Source of the DNA: Acidobacteriota bacterium
Lineage (GTDB): Bacteria; Acidobacteriota; Vicinamibacteria; Vicinamibacterales; CAVVIG01
Assembly: GCA_003223775.1 (NCBI GenBank)
Contig: QHWK01000586.1
Coordinates: 2,757-7,867 of the forward strand
Length of the DNA stretch: 5,111 nucleotides
Reading direction: 5' to 3'
Below are positions 1-5,111 of the stretch, in pieces. Position 1 is the first letter of the stretch; the number at the start of each line of letters is the position of its first letter. The notes under the pieces were generated by a model that was not told the DNA's origin, searched no databases, and saw only the letters and a list, made by a program, of their open reading frames with translations. The translations under genes and the position numbers were made by a program.

Positions 1-533
1 GACACGTCGCCGGCGGCGATCCGGCTGCAGGCGAGGCCTCGGCTGAACGCGTAGCTCTCCTGGTGCGCCCAGACGACCATCTCGAGCGGATGCCGCGTCC
101 GCGCGCCGGCCGCGGCGAGCGCTTCTATCACGCCGAGCGCCGCGAGCGACCCGAGGTCGCCGTCGAAGTTGCCGCCGTTCGGCACCGAGTCGATGTGCGA
201 GCCGAACAGAATCGGCCGCGCGTCGGCGGCGGCGCCGTCGCGCCAGCCGAAGATGTTGCCGGCTGGATCGACACGCGGCCGGAGTCCCGCGGCCTTCATC
301 AGATCGATCACGTAGCGCCGGCCGGCGACGTCCGCGTCGGAGTACGCGGTGCGGCTCACGCCGTCGGCGAACGTGCCGCCCGGCGGCCGGCCGAATGCCG
401 AGAGCGCTTCGATGCGCCGGCGCAGCGCCGCGCCGTCGACGTGCGGCGGCGGCGTCTGCGGCGCGAAACGCGCCGATCGCGCGGCGAAGGGCGCCGCCGC
501 GAGGCCGCGAAGCAGCGCGCGGCGGGTGATCAT
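1..533 (-). CDS. M20-family amidohydrolase (N-carbamoyl-amino-acid hydrolase / allantoate amidohydrolase type), Tat-exported, C-terminus beyond window
   Basis: Only the first 177 codons lie in the window. The N-terminus has a twin-arginine-like signal, TRRALLRGLAAAPFAA (residues 3-18), so export in folded form is likely. The body matches the binuclear-metal M20 carbamoylase/allantoate amidohydrolase group: 'ILFGSHIDSVPNGGNFDGDLG' (about 108-128) supplies metal ligands His113 and Asp124, and 'GLACSRIAAGD' follows the next metal motif. These enzymes hydrolyse N-carbamoyl or ureido C-N bonds; the exact substrate cannot be read here. The Glu-Glu motif expected at 158-159 reads Gln-Glu (context WAHQES), so the usual general base is replaced while the metal ligand is kept. 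The ATG overlaps the upstream S51 stop as ATGA. The nearest GGAG is only 2 nt from the ATG, which suggests translational coupling. Family assignment is firm; activity is uncertain. Confidence 0.88.
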   Translation of the reverse strand, partial: MITRRALLRGLAAAPFAARSARFAPQTPPPHVDGAALRRRIEALSAFGRPPGGTFADGVSRTAYSDADVAGRRYVIDLMKAAGLRPRVDPAGNIFGWRDGAAADARPILFGSHIDSVPNGGNFDGDLGSLAALGVIEALAAAGARTRHPLEMVVWAHQESYAFSRGLACSRIAAGDV

Positions 534-1426
534 GGCTCCGCCGCCGGCCGCTTGCCGATCCGCTCGAGCTTCGTGAGGTCGTACCGCTCGCCGGGCGCCA
601 TGAAGAAATACTTCTTGCCGTTCCGCTGCTGCCGCTCGCTCTCCACGCCGCGCCCGTCGTGCACGGCGATCTTGCTCGTGCCCGTGATCTCGAGCTGCTG
701 GCCGCGGACGATGACGGCGGTGCTTTCGTCGATGCCGATCCCGAGGACGTCCGGATGCTTCGCGACGACCTCCTCGAGATCGTCCTGCCGGTTGCGCGTG
801 AGCATGTGCTGATCGATCGCGACGCCCTTGATCAGCCCGAAGCCTTGCTCGTAGCCGGGCGCCATCATGATGTAGTTGTTCTCGCGCGCGCCGCGCACCA
901 TGTAGGAGGCGAGAATGGACGCGCCGGCCGACGATCCGCCGACCACGCCGCCGCGCTCGAGCACGCGCTCCACCTCGCGCTCGGTCCGCGTGTGCAGATA
1001 CGAGTCGACGAGCCGCCACTGCCGTCCGCCCGGAAACCAGACCGCGCGCGCCGTCGTCAGCGGCCGCACGAACGCCTCCGAGTCGGCGACCTTGCGGTCG
1101 TTCGTGTGCAGCACGGTGACGTGCGTGGCGCCGAAGTCCTTGAACATCTTCAGGCCGGGCCAGTCGTCCGGGTAGCTGTCGGCGCCGTTCGCGGTGGGGA
1201 TCACGACGAGCGGCGCGTCGCGTCCGCCGGCGAGATCGAAGAAGCGCGTGAGGATCTCGGGCCCGACGCGTCCGCCGCCCACGATCACGAGCGCGCCGCG
1301 CTCTGGGCCGCGGACGAGAGGCGCGGCGGCGAGACGGCCGGGCAGGCCGGGCAGGCCGGGCAGGCCGGGCAGGCCGGGCAGGAAAAGAATCGCGAGTGCG
1401 ACGACGGACTTTCGGATCGATGTCAT
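530..1426 (-). CDS. Exported S51 peptidase, cyanophycinase-like
   Basis: The 298-residue protein has the class-I glutamine-amidotransferase-like fold of family S51. Motifs in order are 'ALVIVGGG' (45-52), 'FFDLAGG' and 'PLVVIPTANG' (62-81), 'FPGGRQWRLVDSY' (131-143), the nucleophile elbow 'GGSSAGAS' (163-170, probable nucleophile Ser166), 'DQHMLTRNR' (205-213, probable catalytic His207) and 'GIGIDEST' (229-236, acidic residue at 233/234). Cyanophycinases cleave beta-Asp-Arg from cyanophycin; relatives such as isoaspartyl/alpha-aspartyl dipeptidases act on small peptides, so the substrate is not settled. The N-terminus is a signal peptide (MTSIRKSVVALAILF) interrupted by five identical Leu-Pro-Gly triplets (16-30) before RLAAAP, so it should be exported. 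The start at 1426 is chosen because GGAG sits 6 nt upstream and the signal peptide begins there; a longer open frame to 2188 overlaps the S10 gene. The gene lies 83 bp after the S10 stop and is coupled by ATGA to the M20 gene. Confidence 0.9.
   Translation of the reverse strand: MTSIRKSVVALAILFLPGLPGLPGLPGLPGRLAAAPLVRGPERGALVIVGGGRVGPEILTRFFDLAGGRDAPLVVIPTANGADSYPDDWPGLKMFKDFGATHVTVLHTNDRKVADSEAFVRPLTTARAVWFPGGRQWRLVDSYLHTRTEREVERVLERGGVVGGSSAGASILASYMVRGARENNYIMMAPGYEQGFGLIKGVAIDQHMLTRNRQDDLEEVVAKHPDVLGIGIDESTAVIVRGQQLEITGTSKIAVHDGRGVESERQQRNGKKYFFMAPGERYDLTKLERIGKRPAAEP
1337..1382. repeat. Five perfect 9-bp repeats inside the S51 signal peptide
   Basis: Five identical copies of GCCGGGCAG (plus strand, 1337-1381) are followed by one extra G. 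On the coding (minus) strand each unit reads CTG CCC GGC, giving Leu-Pro-Gly five times between the hydrophobic core of the signal peptide and its AAAP end. The period is a multiple of three, so copy-number change keeps the frame. The unit is the same as in the arrays that follow the S10 and SYLF genes. Complete identity of all copies suggests recent expansion. Confidence 0.97.
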
Positions 1427-1432
1427 CGGAGA

Positions 1433-1436
1433 CTCC
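1433..1436 (-). promoter_or_regulatory. Ribosome-binding site of the S51 gene
   Basis: GGAG on the minus strand lies 6 nt before the ATG at 1426. It decides the start of the S51 gene. It lies in the loop between two inverted 9-bp repeat arrays. Confidence 0.7.
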
Positions 1437-1455
1437 GTACACGCCTCGACATTAC

Positions 1456-1509
1456 CAACCTGGCCTCGCTGACCCGCCTGGTGCGCGTGGCCCGCCTGGC
1501 CTGCCCGGC
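1456..1509 (-). repeat. Decayed 9-bp repeat array directly after the S10 stop codon
   Basis: Read on the minus strand straight after TAG, six phased 9-mers can be recognised: GCCGGGCAG, GCCAGGCGG, GCCACGCGC, ACCAGGCGG, GTCAGCGAG and GCCAGGTTG. The first matches the unit in the S51 signal peptide exactly (inverse orientation) and the later ones diverge. It fills most of the 83-bp gap between the S10 and S51 genes. The rest of the gap holds the S51 ribosome-binding site. Confidence 0.8.
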
Positions 1510-2994
1510 CTACTGCTGCGTCGTCGCGCGACCGGGCGTCTGACTGCGCGTACCCTGAATGAACTTCGCGATGTCGTTCTTCAGCGCTTTGTGCGCCGAG
1601 GGCCGGATGTAAATCATGTGCCCGGCCTCGTAGTAGCCGTACGAGACGCGATCGGTGACCTGCTTCTCGTACGCGAGGTGCGTGAAGTTGAACTCGGCGC
1701 CGCCCATGATCGTGGCCATGTCGAAGAACCCGATCGCGACGAACACCTTCAGGAATGGATTGTGCGTCATGGCGGAGCGGAGCGCCTCGGTCATGTCCAT
1801 GTAGCGGTTCTGATCGTAGGTCCAGGGCCGCACGTTGCCGGACGACGGGTAGTGGAGATCGCTCTCCCATTTCAGCTCGTTGCGGACGTAGTCCTGGAAC
1901 ATCGCCGTGTACGGGCCCTGCAGCGCGCTGTTCGAGATGTCGAACTCCTCGCGCTCGCCCGCGGCGTCGACGTCGATGGAGGTGAAGCGGCCGTCGAGCC
2001 GGCCGATCGCGAGGCGCCGGTCGCGCAAAAGCTCCTTGCGGAAGCGTTCGGCGCTGACGCGCAGGTTGGCGTTCAGGATGAACTGCGGCGAGAGGCCGGT
2101 GAATCGGGCGAGCTTCTGCGCCATCCCCGTACGCTCGGCGTCGGTGAGCGTGTTGCCCTTCGTCAACGCGAGCATGTAGTCGCCCCACGCGAAGGTGCGC
2201 GACTGATCGACCACCTGCTTCACCGTGAGGCTCTGCAGATCGGACGGGAGCTTCTTGTGATACCAGGCGTCGGCGGTGAAGGTCTCGATGTTCGCCGCGT
2301 ACGCGACGTCGTTGTCGGGCGCCGGCGAGAGCGTCTGATAGGTGAGCAGCGACGAGACGAGCACGATCCCGTTCAGCTCGATGCCGCGGCTGTAGGCGGT
2401 GAGGTACGCATTCGTGAACTCGCCGAATGCGCGCAGGTCGCCCGCCTGCCCGTGGAACTGCTGGTTGTTCACGCCGGCGACGACGCGGCTGTAGCCCGTG
2501 TCGACGGCGTCGACGAACACCATGTCGGTGACGTCGAGCAGGGAGTTCTCGTTGTCGACGAGCCGGTACGGCGGCGCCGGCTGAAAGCCCTCGGCCGCCA
2601 TCTCGACGTGCTTCGGCGCGAACGATCCCATGTGCAGCCAGATCGTCGCCGCGCCGGGTCCGCCGTTGTAGAGGAACGACACCGGGCGCGTCTTCACGTC
2701 GTCGCCGTCTCTGGTGTAGGCGACGAAGAACATGCGCGCCGACACCTGCCCGTTGTCGAGTCGAATCGGCAGCGTGCCGGCTGTCGCCGTGTATTTGATC
2801 TCGCGTCCGTCGAGCCGCACCGTGTGCGACGTCTGCGAGATCTTCTCTTCCTTCTCGCCGGCCGTTTCCACGCGCGGCGCCGATTCGGACGCCGCCGGCG
2901 CCGTCTGCGGCGGCTGCCCGCGGCGATCCTGCGCGAATGCCGGCGGAGCGGCGAGCAGCATGACGATGAAGACCGTGAATGGTGTGCGTGTCAT
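1510..2994 (-). CDS. Exported S10 serine-carboxypeptidase-like protein lacking the nucleophile segment
   Basis: The 494-residue protein starts with a signal peptide, MTRTPFTVFIVMLLAAPPAFA (cleavage likely after AFA, residue 21), then a Pro/Ala/Glu-rich linker. Family S10 (alpha/beta-hydrolase carboxypeptidase) is recognised from 'FLYNGGPGAATIWLHMGSF' (107-125, oxyanion-hole region), 'VFVDAVDTGYSR' (159-170), 'GIELNGIVLVSS' (204-215), 'AWYHKKLP' (243-250), 'GFFDMAT' (422-428, probable catalytic Asp425) and 'YYEAGHMIYI' (454-463, probable catalytic His459). In bacterial members a segment of about 30 residues with the GESYG nucleophile Ser lies between the 'GEF..AYLT' helix and 'GI.LNGI'. Here 'GEFTNAYLTAYSR' (191-203) runs straight into 'GIELNGI', and no GxSxG occurs elsewhere, so hydrolysis is doubtful. 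The start at 2994 is chosen for AGGAG 6 nt upstream and an immediate signal peptide. The alternative ATG at 3033 overlaps the ParB-like stop as ATGA and adds 13 polar residues. Confidence 0.88.
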   Translation of the reverse strand: MTRTPFTVFIVMLLAAPPAFAQDRRGQPPQTAPAASESAPRVETAGEKEEKISQTSHTVRLDGREIKYTATAGTLPIRLDNGQVSARMFFVAYTRDGDDVKTRPVSFLYNGGPGAATIWLHMGSFAPKHVEMAAEGFQPAPPYRLVDNENSLLDVTDMVFVDAVDTGYSRVVAGVNNQQFHGQAGDLRAFGEFTNAYLTAYSRGIELNGIVLVSSLLTYQTLSPAPDNDVAYAANIETFTADAWYHKKLPSDLQSLTVKQVVDQSRTFAWGDYMLALTKGNTLTDAERTGMAQKLARFTGLSPQFILNANLRVSAERFRKELLRDRRLAIGRLDGRFTSIDVDAAGEREEFDISNSALQGPYTAMFQDYVRNELKWESDLHYPSSGNVRPWTYDQNRYMDMTEALRSAMTHNPFLKVFVAIGFFDMATIMGGAEFNFTHLAYEKQVTDRVSYGYYEAGHMIYIRPSAHKALKNDIAKFIQGTRSQTPGRATTQQ

Positions 2995-3000
2995 GAAGAG

Positions 3001-3005
3001 CTCCT
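3001..3005 (-). promoter_or_regulatory. Ribosome-binding site of the S10 gene
   Basis: AGGAG on the minus strand is 6 nt before the ATG at 2994 and lies in the 35-bp gap after the ParB-like stop. It supports the shorter start over the ATG at 3033, which has no comparable site and would place AGGAG inside codons. Confidence 0.75.
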
Positions 3006-3029
3006 GCCGCGGATGATACCGCGTATGGT

Positions 3030-3983
3030 TCATTCTTCGTCAGGCGCGCCGCCGCCCGACCTCGCCACGTCTTCCTGCTTCACGCGCTCGACGTTGAACT
3101 TCGCGGCGCTCGCGATGATCTTGTCCAGCGCTTCGTCGAAGTCGAACGACGTCGCCTTCGAGAAGCGCGTGTAGTTCACGCGCGAGACGACGAACGGCTT
3201 CAGGTACGGGCTCGTCAGCCCCTTCGCCTTCAGCTTCTCGACGGCGGCGCTCACCGCGTCGTCCAGTTTGAGGATCTTTTTGCCGCGGCGCTCGCGCTCC
3301 TTGAGCGCCCTGGCCATCGGCTCCTCGAGGAATTCGTCCACGCGGCGCAGGATCGACTGGTACGCGCCGCCGCTCAGCCGCGGCCGCTCTTCGTAGCCGA
3401 CGCCGAGCGTGAGAAACGCCGGCTGCTCGAACTCGAACGCGTAGTCGGACTCTGCCTTGCCGGCCTTCGCGAGCGCGCGCGCCATGCGGATCGTCTCGAG
3501 CGACTTCTCGCGCAGGTTGTGCGCCTTCTCGGTGTTGAGCGCGAGGATCTTGAACGCCACGTCGGCGTCGGGCACGACGAGCGCCACGACGGTCTTGACG
3601 CCGAGCTTCTTCAGCGCCTGCAGCCGGTGGTTGCCGTTCGGCGTCAGATACCGCCCCTCGTCGTCGTCGCGGATCGCGATGATCGGATCGAGGAAGCGGC
3701 CGATCTTCTCGATGACGTTCATCAACCGCTTGACGTGCGCGTCGGAGGCGTCGCGCTGATACGGCGTCGGCTCGACGTGCGCGACGGGCAGCGCGGCGAC
3801 GAGCAGCGGCTTTCCGCCGAACGGATCGTTGTAGCGCCCGAGCACCGCGCCGCCGTCGTCCTCGACGCGCGCGGCCAGCCGATCAAGATCGGCACTGGCA
3901 ACCGATTGTGTCTCCGCCGCCGACAACCCCACTGACGCGGGCGCGACTTTCTTGCGGCGAACGGGCTTTTTTCGTGGCGGCAT
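3030..3983 (-). CDS. ParB N-terminal-domain protein (ParB/Srx fold), not a canonical partition ParB
   Basis: The 317-residue protein opens with a strongly basic tail (MPPRKKPVRRKK) and a variable linker. A ParB/Srx-type domain follows at about 62-150: 'PVAHVEPTPYQRD' (66-78), a helix 'HVKRLMNVIEKIGRFLDPI', and 'YLTPNGNHRLQALKKLG' (112-128). GNHRLQA stands where canonical ParB proteins have the nucleotide-binding GERRxRA box. The rest (150-300) is mostly helical and charged; I see no clear ParB helix-turn-helix or dimerisation domain. The C-terminus is acidic (GGGAPDEE). Proteins with this domain bind DNA or nucleotides in partition, regulation or mobile elements; the role here is unknown. It is the first gene of the leftward operon and there is no ParA nearby. 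No Shine-Dalgarno precedes the ATG; a -10 box 6 bp upstream suggests a leaderless mRNA. Domain call is solid, function open. Confidence 0.82.
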   Translation of the reverse strand: MPPRKKPVRRKKVAPASVGLSAAETQSVASADLDRLAARVEDDGGAVLGRYNDPFGGKPLLVAALPVAHVEPTPYQRDASDAHVKRLMNVIEKIGRFLDPIIAIRDDDEGRYLTPNGNHRLQALKKLGVKTVVALVVPDADVAFKILALNTEKAHNLREKSLETIRMARALAKAGKAESDYAFEFEQPAFLTLGVGYEERPRLSGGAYQSILRRVDEFLEEPMARALKERERRGKKILKLDDAVSAAVEKLKAKGLTSPYLKPFVVSRVNYTRFSKATSFDFDEALDKIIASAAKFNVERVKQEDVARSGGGAPDEE

Positions 3984-3989
3984 CCGGGA

Positions 3990-3995
3990 ATCATA
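3990..3995 (-). promoter_or_regulatory. -10 element of the leftward operon, leaderless placement
   Basis: TATGAT on the minus strand (5 of 6 matches to TATAAT) is followed by TCCCGG and then ATG, so the predicted +1 falls on the A of the ParB-like start codon. No good -35 is visible 16-18 bp upstream (CTCTGC or similar). On the plus strand the same spot gives a weaker CATACT that could serve the SYLF gene. Confidence 0.5.
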
Positions 3996-4015
3996 CTTGC
4001 ACCCTTCTGGCGGCA

Positions 4016-4020
4016 GAGGT
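4016..4020 (+). promoter_or_regulatory. Ribosome-binding site of the SYLF gene
   Basis: GAGGT ends 5 nt before the ATG at 4026. It favours this start over the in-frame ATGs at 4038 and 4041, which are 17 or more nt away. Confidence 0.65.
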
Positions 4021-4025
4021 GTTCC

Positions 4026-4988
4026 ATGCTCCATACGATGATGGCAGGCACGGCTCTGCTGGCGACCCTCGGCTCCGGCGCGGCGGTGTCGACCGCCGAA
4101 ACGGCGCGGCTCCAAGCGGCGTCCCGCATCGTGGACGCCATCAGGAACGACATCCCTGACGACTACTGGACGCGCGCCCGGTGCGTCGGCGTGCTTCCCG
4201 ATCTGAAGAAGGCGGCGTTCATTGTCGGCGGCGAGTACGGCCGCGGCGTGTTGAGCTGCCGCGCCGGCGACGAGTGGAGCGCGCCGGTATTCATTCAGCT
4301 CGCGAAAGGCAGCTGGGGATTTCAGGCGGGCGTCGAGCAGGTGGACCTCGTGCTGCTCGTGATGAACGACAAGGGCGTGCAGAAGCTCCTCGACAACAAG
4401 GTGACGCTTGGCGCCGATGCGTCGGTCGCGGCCGGTCCCGTCGGCCGGCGCGGCGCTGTCGGCACCGACGCGGCGATGAGCGCCGAGATCGTCTCGTATT
4501 CGCGATCGCGCGGTCTGTTTGCCGGCATCGATTTGTCGGGCGGCGTGCTGCGGCCCGATCAGGATTCCAACGCCGACGTGTACGGCCGCGGCGCCGAACC
4601 GCGGACGATTCTCGCGAGCCGCGAGATCTCCGCGCCGACCGAGGCGCACGATTTCCTGCGCGCGCTCGGGTCGCTGGCCGCGGCCGCCGCGAGGCCGGCC
4701 GGCCAGCCGGCGCCGACGACGAACGCGCAGTCGATTCCGGCGACGCCGCGCACGACGACCATGCCCACGACCGACGACGACGTGCGTGCGCGAATCGTCG
4801 ACATTCAGCAGACGCTCGATCGCATGCTCGCGGACACCACGCCCGCGCCGGTGGGCACGACGGGCAACGCGCCGGGAACGGCGGGCGACGCGCGGGGGGC
4901 GCGCGGCGCCGTCAGCGTCGATCGCGCGCAGCTGCTGCAGTTGCGGCGCCAGCTGGACGCGCTGCTCGCGGCTGTGAACAAGCGCTAG
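4026..4988 (+). CDS. SYLF (Ysc84/DUF500) domain lipid-binding protein, probably exported
   Basis: The 320-residue protein has a short hydrophobic N-terminus (MLHTMMAGTALLATLGSGAAVSTA), a probable though modest signal peptide. The SYLF domain spans about 30-205: a leading helix 'RLQAASRIVDAI', 'ARCVGVLPDLKKAAFIVGGE' (51-70), 'YGRGVLSCR', 'WSAPVFIQLAKGSWGFQAGVEQVDLVLLVMN' (in pieces across 84-114) and 'YSRSRGLFAGIDLSGG' (158-173). This domain binds membranes or phosphoinositides in eukaryotic Ysc84/SH3YL1; bacterial versions are secreted or periplasmic and little characterised. From about 210 the sequence is Ala/Pro/Thr-rich linker, then two short helical segments (250-270, 296-318) with heptad-like Leu/Ile, 'VRARIVDIQQTLDRML' and 'AQLLQLRRQLDALLAAV', which could form a coiled coil. 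The gene diverges from the operon and its TAG runs directly into a 9-bp repeat array. Confidence 0.88.
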   Translation: MLHTMMAGTALLATLGSGAAVSTAETARLQAASRIVDAIRNDIPDDYWTRARCVGVLPDLKKAAFIVGGEYGRGVLSCRAGDEWSAPVFIQLAKGSWGFQAGVEQVDLVLLVMNDKGVQKLLDNKVTLGADASVAAGPVGRRGAVGTDAAMSAEIVSYSRSRGLFAGIDLSGGVLRPDQDSNADVYGRGAEPRTILASREISAPTEAHDFLRALGSLAAAAARPAGQPAPTTNAQSIPATPRTTTMPTTDDDVRARIVDIQQTLDRMLADTTPAPVGTTGNAPGTAGDARGARGAVSVDRAQLLQLRRQLDALLAAVNKR

Positions 4989-5111
4989 GCCGGGCGGGCC
5001 GGGCAGGTCGGGCGGGCCGGGCAAGCCGGGTGGGCCGGGTAGGTCGGGTAGGTCGGGCGGGCCGGGCGGGCCGGGCGGGTCAGGCGGGCCGGGTGGGTCA
5101 GGCAGGCCGGG
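4989..5111 (+). repeat. 9-bp repeat array directly after the SYLF stop, at least 13 units, open at the window edge
   Basis: Thirteen complete 9-mers and two thirds of a fourteenth follow TAG without any gap. Every unit fits GYCRGGYRR, with GCCGGGCGG commonest. Positions 1, 3, 5 and 6 never vary, and every change at positions 2, 4, 7, 8 and 9 is a transition. Units six and seven end in TAG, in the same phase as the gene's own stop. Between 5055 and 5079 six GGG runs are spaced by 1 or 2 bases, a canonical G-quadruplex motif on the sense strand. No T-run follows, so it is not a standard intrinsic terminator. No gene is seen in this stretch. Confidence 0.95.

Larger units (their letters stand above)
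1355..1509 (-). promoter_or_regulatory. Candidate mRNA stem-loop enclosing the S51 start
   Basis: In the leftward transcript the G-rich segment right after the S10 stop (1509 to 1489) can pair with the C-rich segment in the S51 signal-peptide array (for example 1375 to 1355). The stem is 21 positions long: 12 perfect pairs at its outer end, then one A-C mismatch and one G-U pair. The loop of about 113 nt contains the GGAG site and the ATG of the S51 gene. Other registers are possible because the C-rich arm is repetitive. A ribosome finishing S10 would cover the first part of the G-rich arm, so the structure could tie S51 translation to S10 translation. Complementarity is seen; regulation is inferred. 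Confidence 0.4.
3984..4025. promoter_or_regulatory. 42-bp divergent promoter region
   Basis: This is the only gap between divergently transcribed genes in the window, so promoters for the leftward operon and for the SYLF gene must lie in it or overlap the ParB-like 5' end. No operator-like inverted repeat was found in it. The shared gap makes overlapping, possibly mutually exclusive, promoters likely. Confidence 0.5.

Noticed and set aside
1427..2188. Upstream extension of the S51 frame into the S10 gene
   Set aside because: It overlaps well-supported S10 coding sequence in another frame and would bury the signal peptide and ribosome-binding site at 1426-1436.
2995..3033. Earlier S10 start at 3033 overlapping the ParB-like stop (ATGA)
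   Set aside because: The ATGA overlap is attractive for coupling, but AGGAG at 3001-3005 and the immediate signal peptide favour 2994. It remains a minor alternative.
1396..3174. Long plus-strand open frame (592 codons) opposite the S10 gene
   Set aside because: It is antisense to a protein with clear S10 motifs, its translation is Arg/Val/Glu-rich with no recognisable domain, and high GC content makes long antisense frames common.
4850..4915. Gly-rich stretch in the SYLF C-terminal region as a further copy of the 9-bp repeat
   Set aside because: It is GC- and Gly-rich (GTTGNAPGTAGDARGARGA) but shows no regular 9-bp phase or GCCGGGC unit run, so it is better seen as a low-complexity linker.
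3984..5024. Upstream extension of the ParB-like frame across the SYLF gene, beginning in a PGPPDLPGPPG stretch
   Set aside because: It is antisense to the SYLF gene and low in complexity; the collagen-like start is just the 9-bp repeat read backwards. The start at 3983 has a -10 box and a typical basic N-terminus.
4989..5111. CRISPR array or intrinsic terminator
   Set aside because: Units are 9 bp, contiguous and without spacers, so this is not CRISPR. There is no T-run after a stem, so it is not a standard terminator.

Overview
This is a GC-rich window (roughly two thirds G+C by eye) from a bacterial chromosome or metagenomic contig. It is densely packed with exported hydrolases. The set of genes (S10 carboxypeptidase-like, S51 cyanophycinase-like, Tat-type M20 carbamoylase-like, SYLF/Ysc84 protein), the codon use and the 9-base intergenic repeats resemble soil Acidobacteriota such as the Vicinamibacteria. 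That placement is inference from gene style; there is no rRNA or other marker to prove it.

Layout. Four genes run leftward as one apparent operon: a ParB-N-domain protein (3983 to 3030), an S10 serine-carboxypeptidase-like protein (2994 to 1510), an S51 peptidase of the cyanophycinase type (1426 to 530), and an M20 amidohydrolase (533 off the left edge). The last two overlap by ATGA. A single gene, a secreted SYLF-domain protein (4026 to 4988), runs rightward. It diverges from the operon across a 42-bp gap that holds a good -10 box placed so that the ParB-like mRNA would start on its own ATG. The operon is mostly about cleaving peptides and C-N bonds outside the cytoplasm; the ParB-like first gene has no obvious link to that.

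The most unusual content is a 9-base repeat, consensus GCCGGGCRG, found in three places. It lies directly after the TAG stop of the S10 gene (about 6 decayed units), directly after the TAG stop of the SYLF gene (13 full units running off the window), and inside the S51 coding region, where 5 perfect units in the opposite orientation add (Leu-Pro-Gly)5 to the signal peptide. The copies on the two sides of the S51 start are inverted, so the operon mRNA can form a stem of about 21 bp that loops out the S51 ribosome-binding site and start codon.

Two of the hydrolases also look catalytically compromised. The S10 protein lacks the whole segment that should carry the nucleophile serine (GESYG), although its Asp and His are present. 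The M20 protein has Gln-Glu where the family has Glu-Glu. The S51 enzyme between them keeps its catalytic residues.
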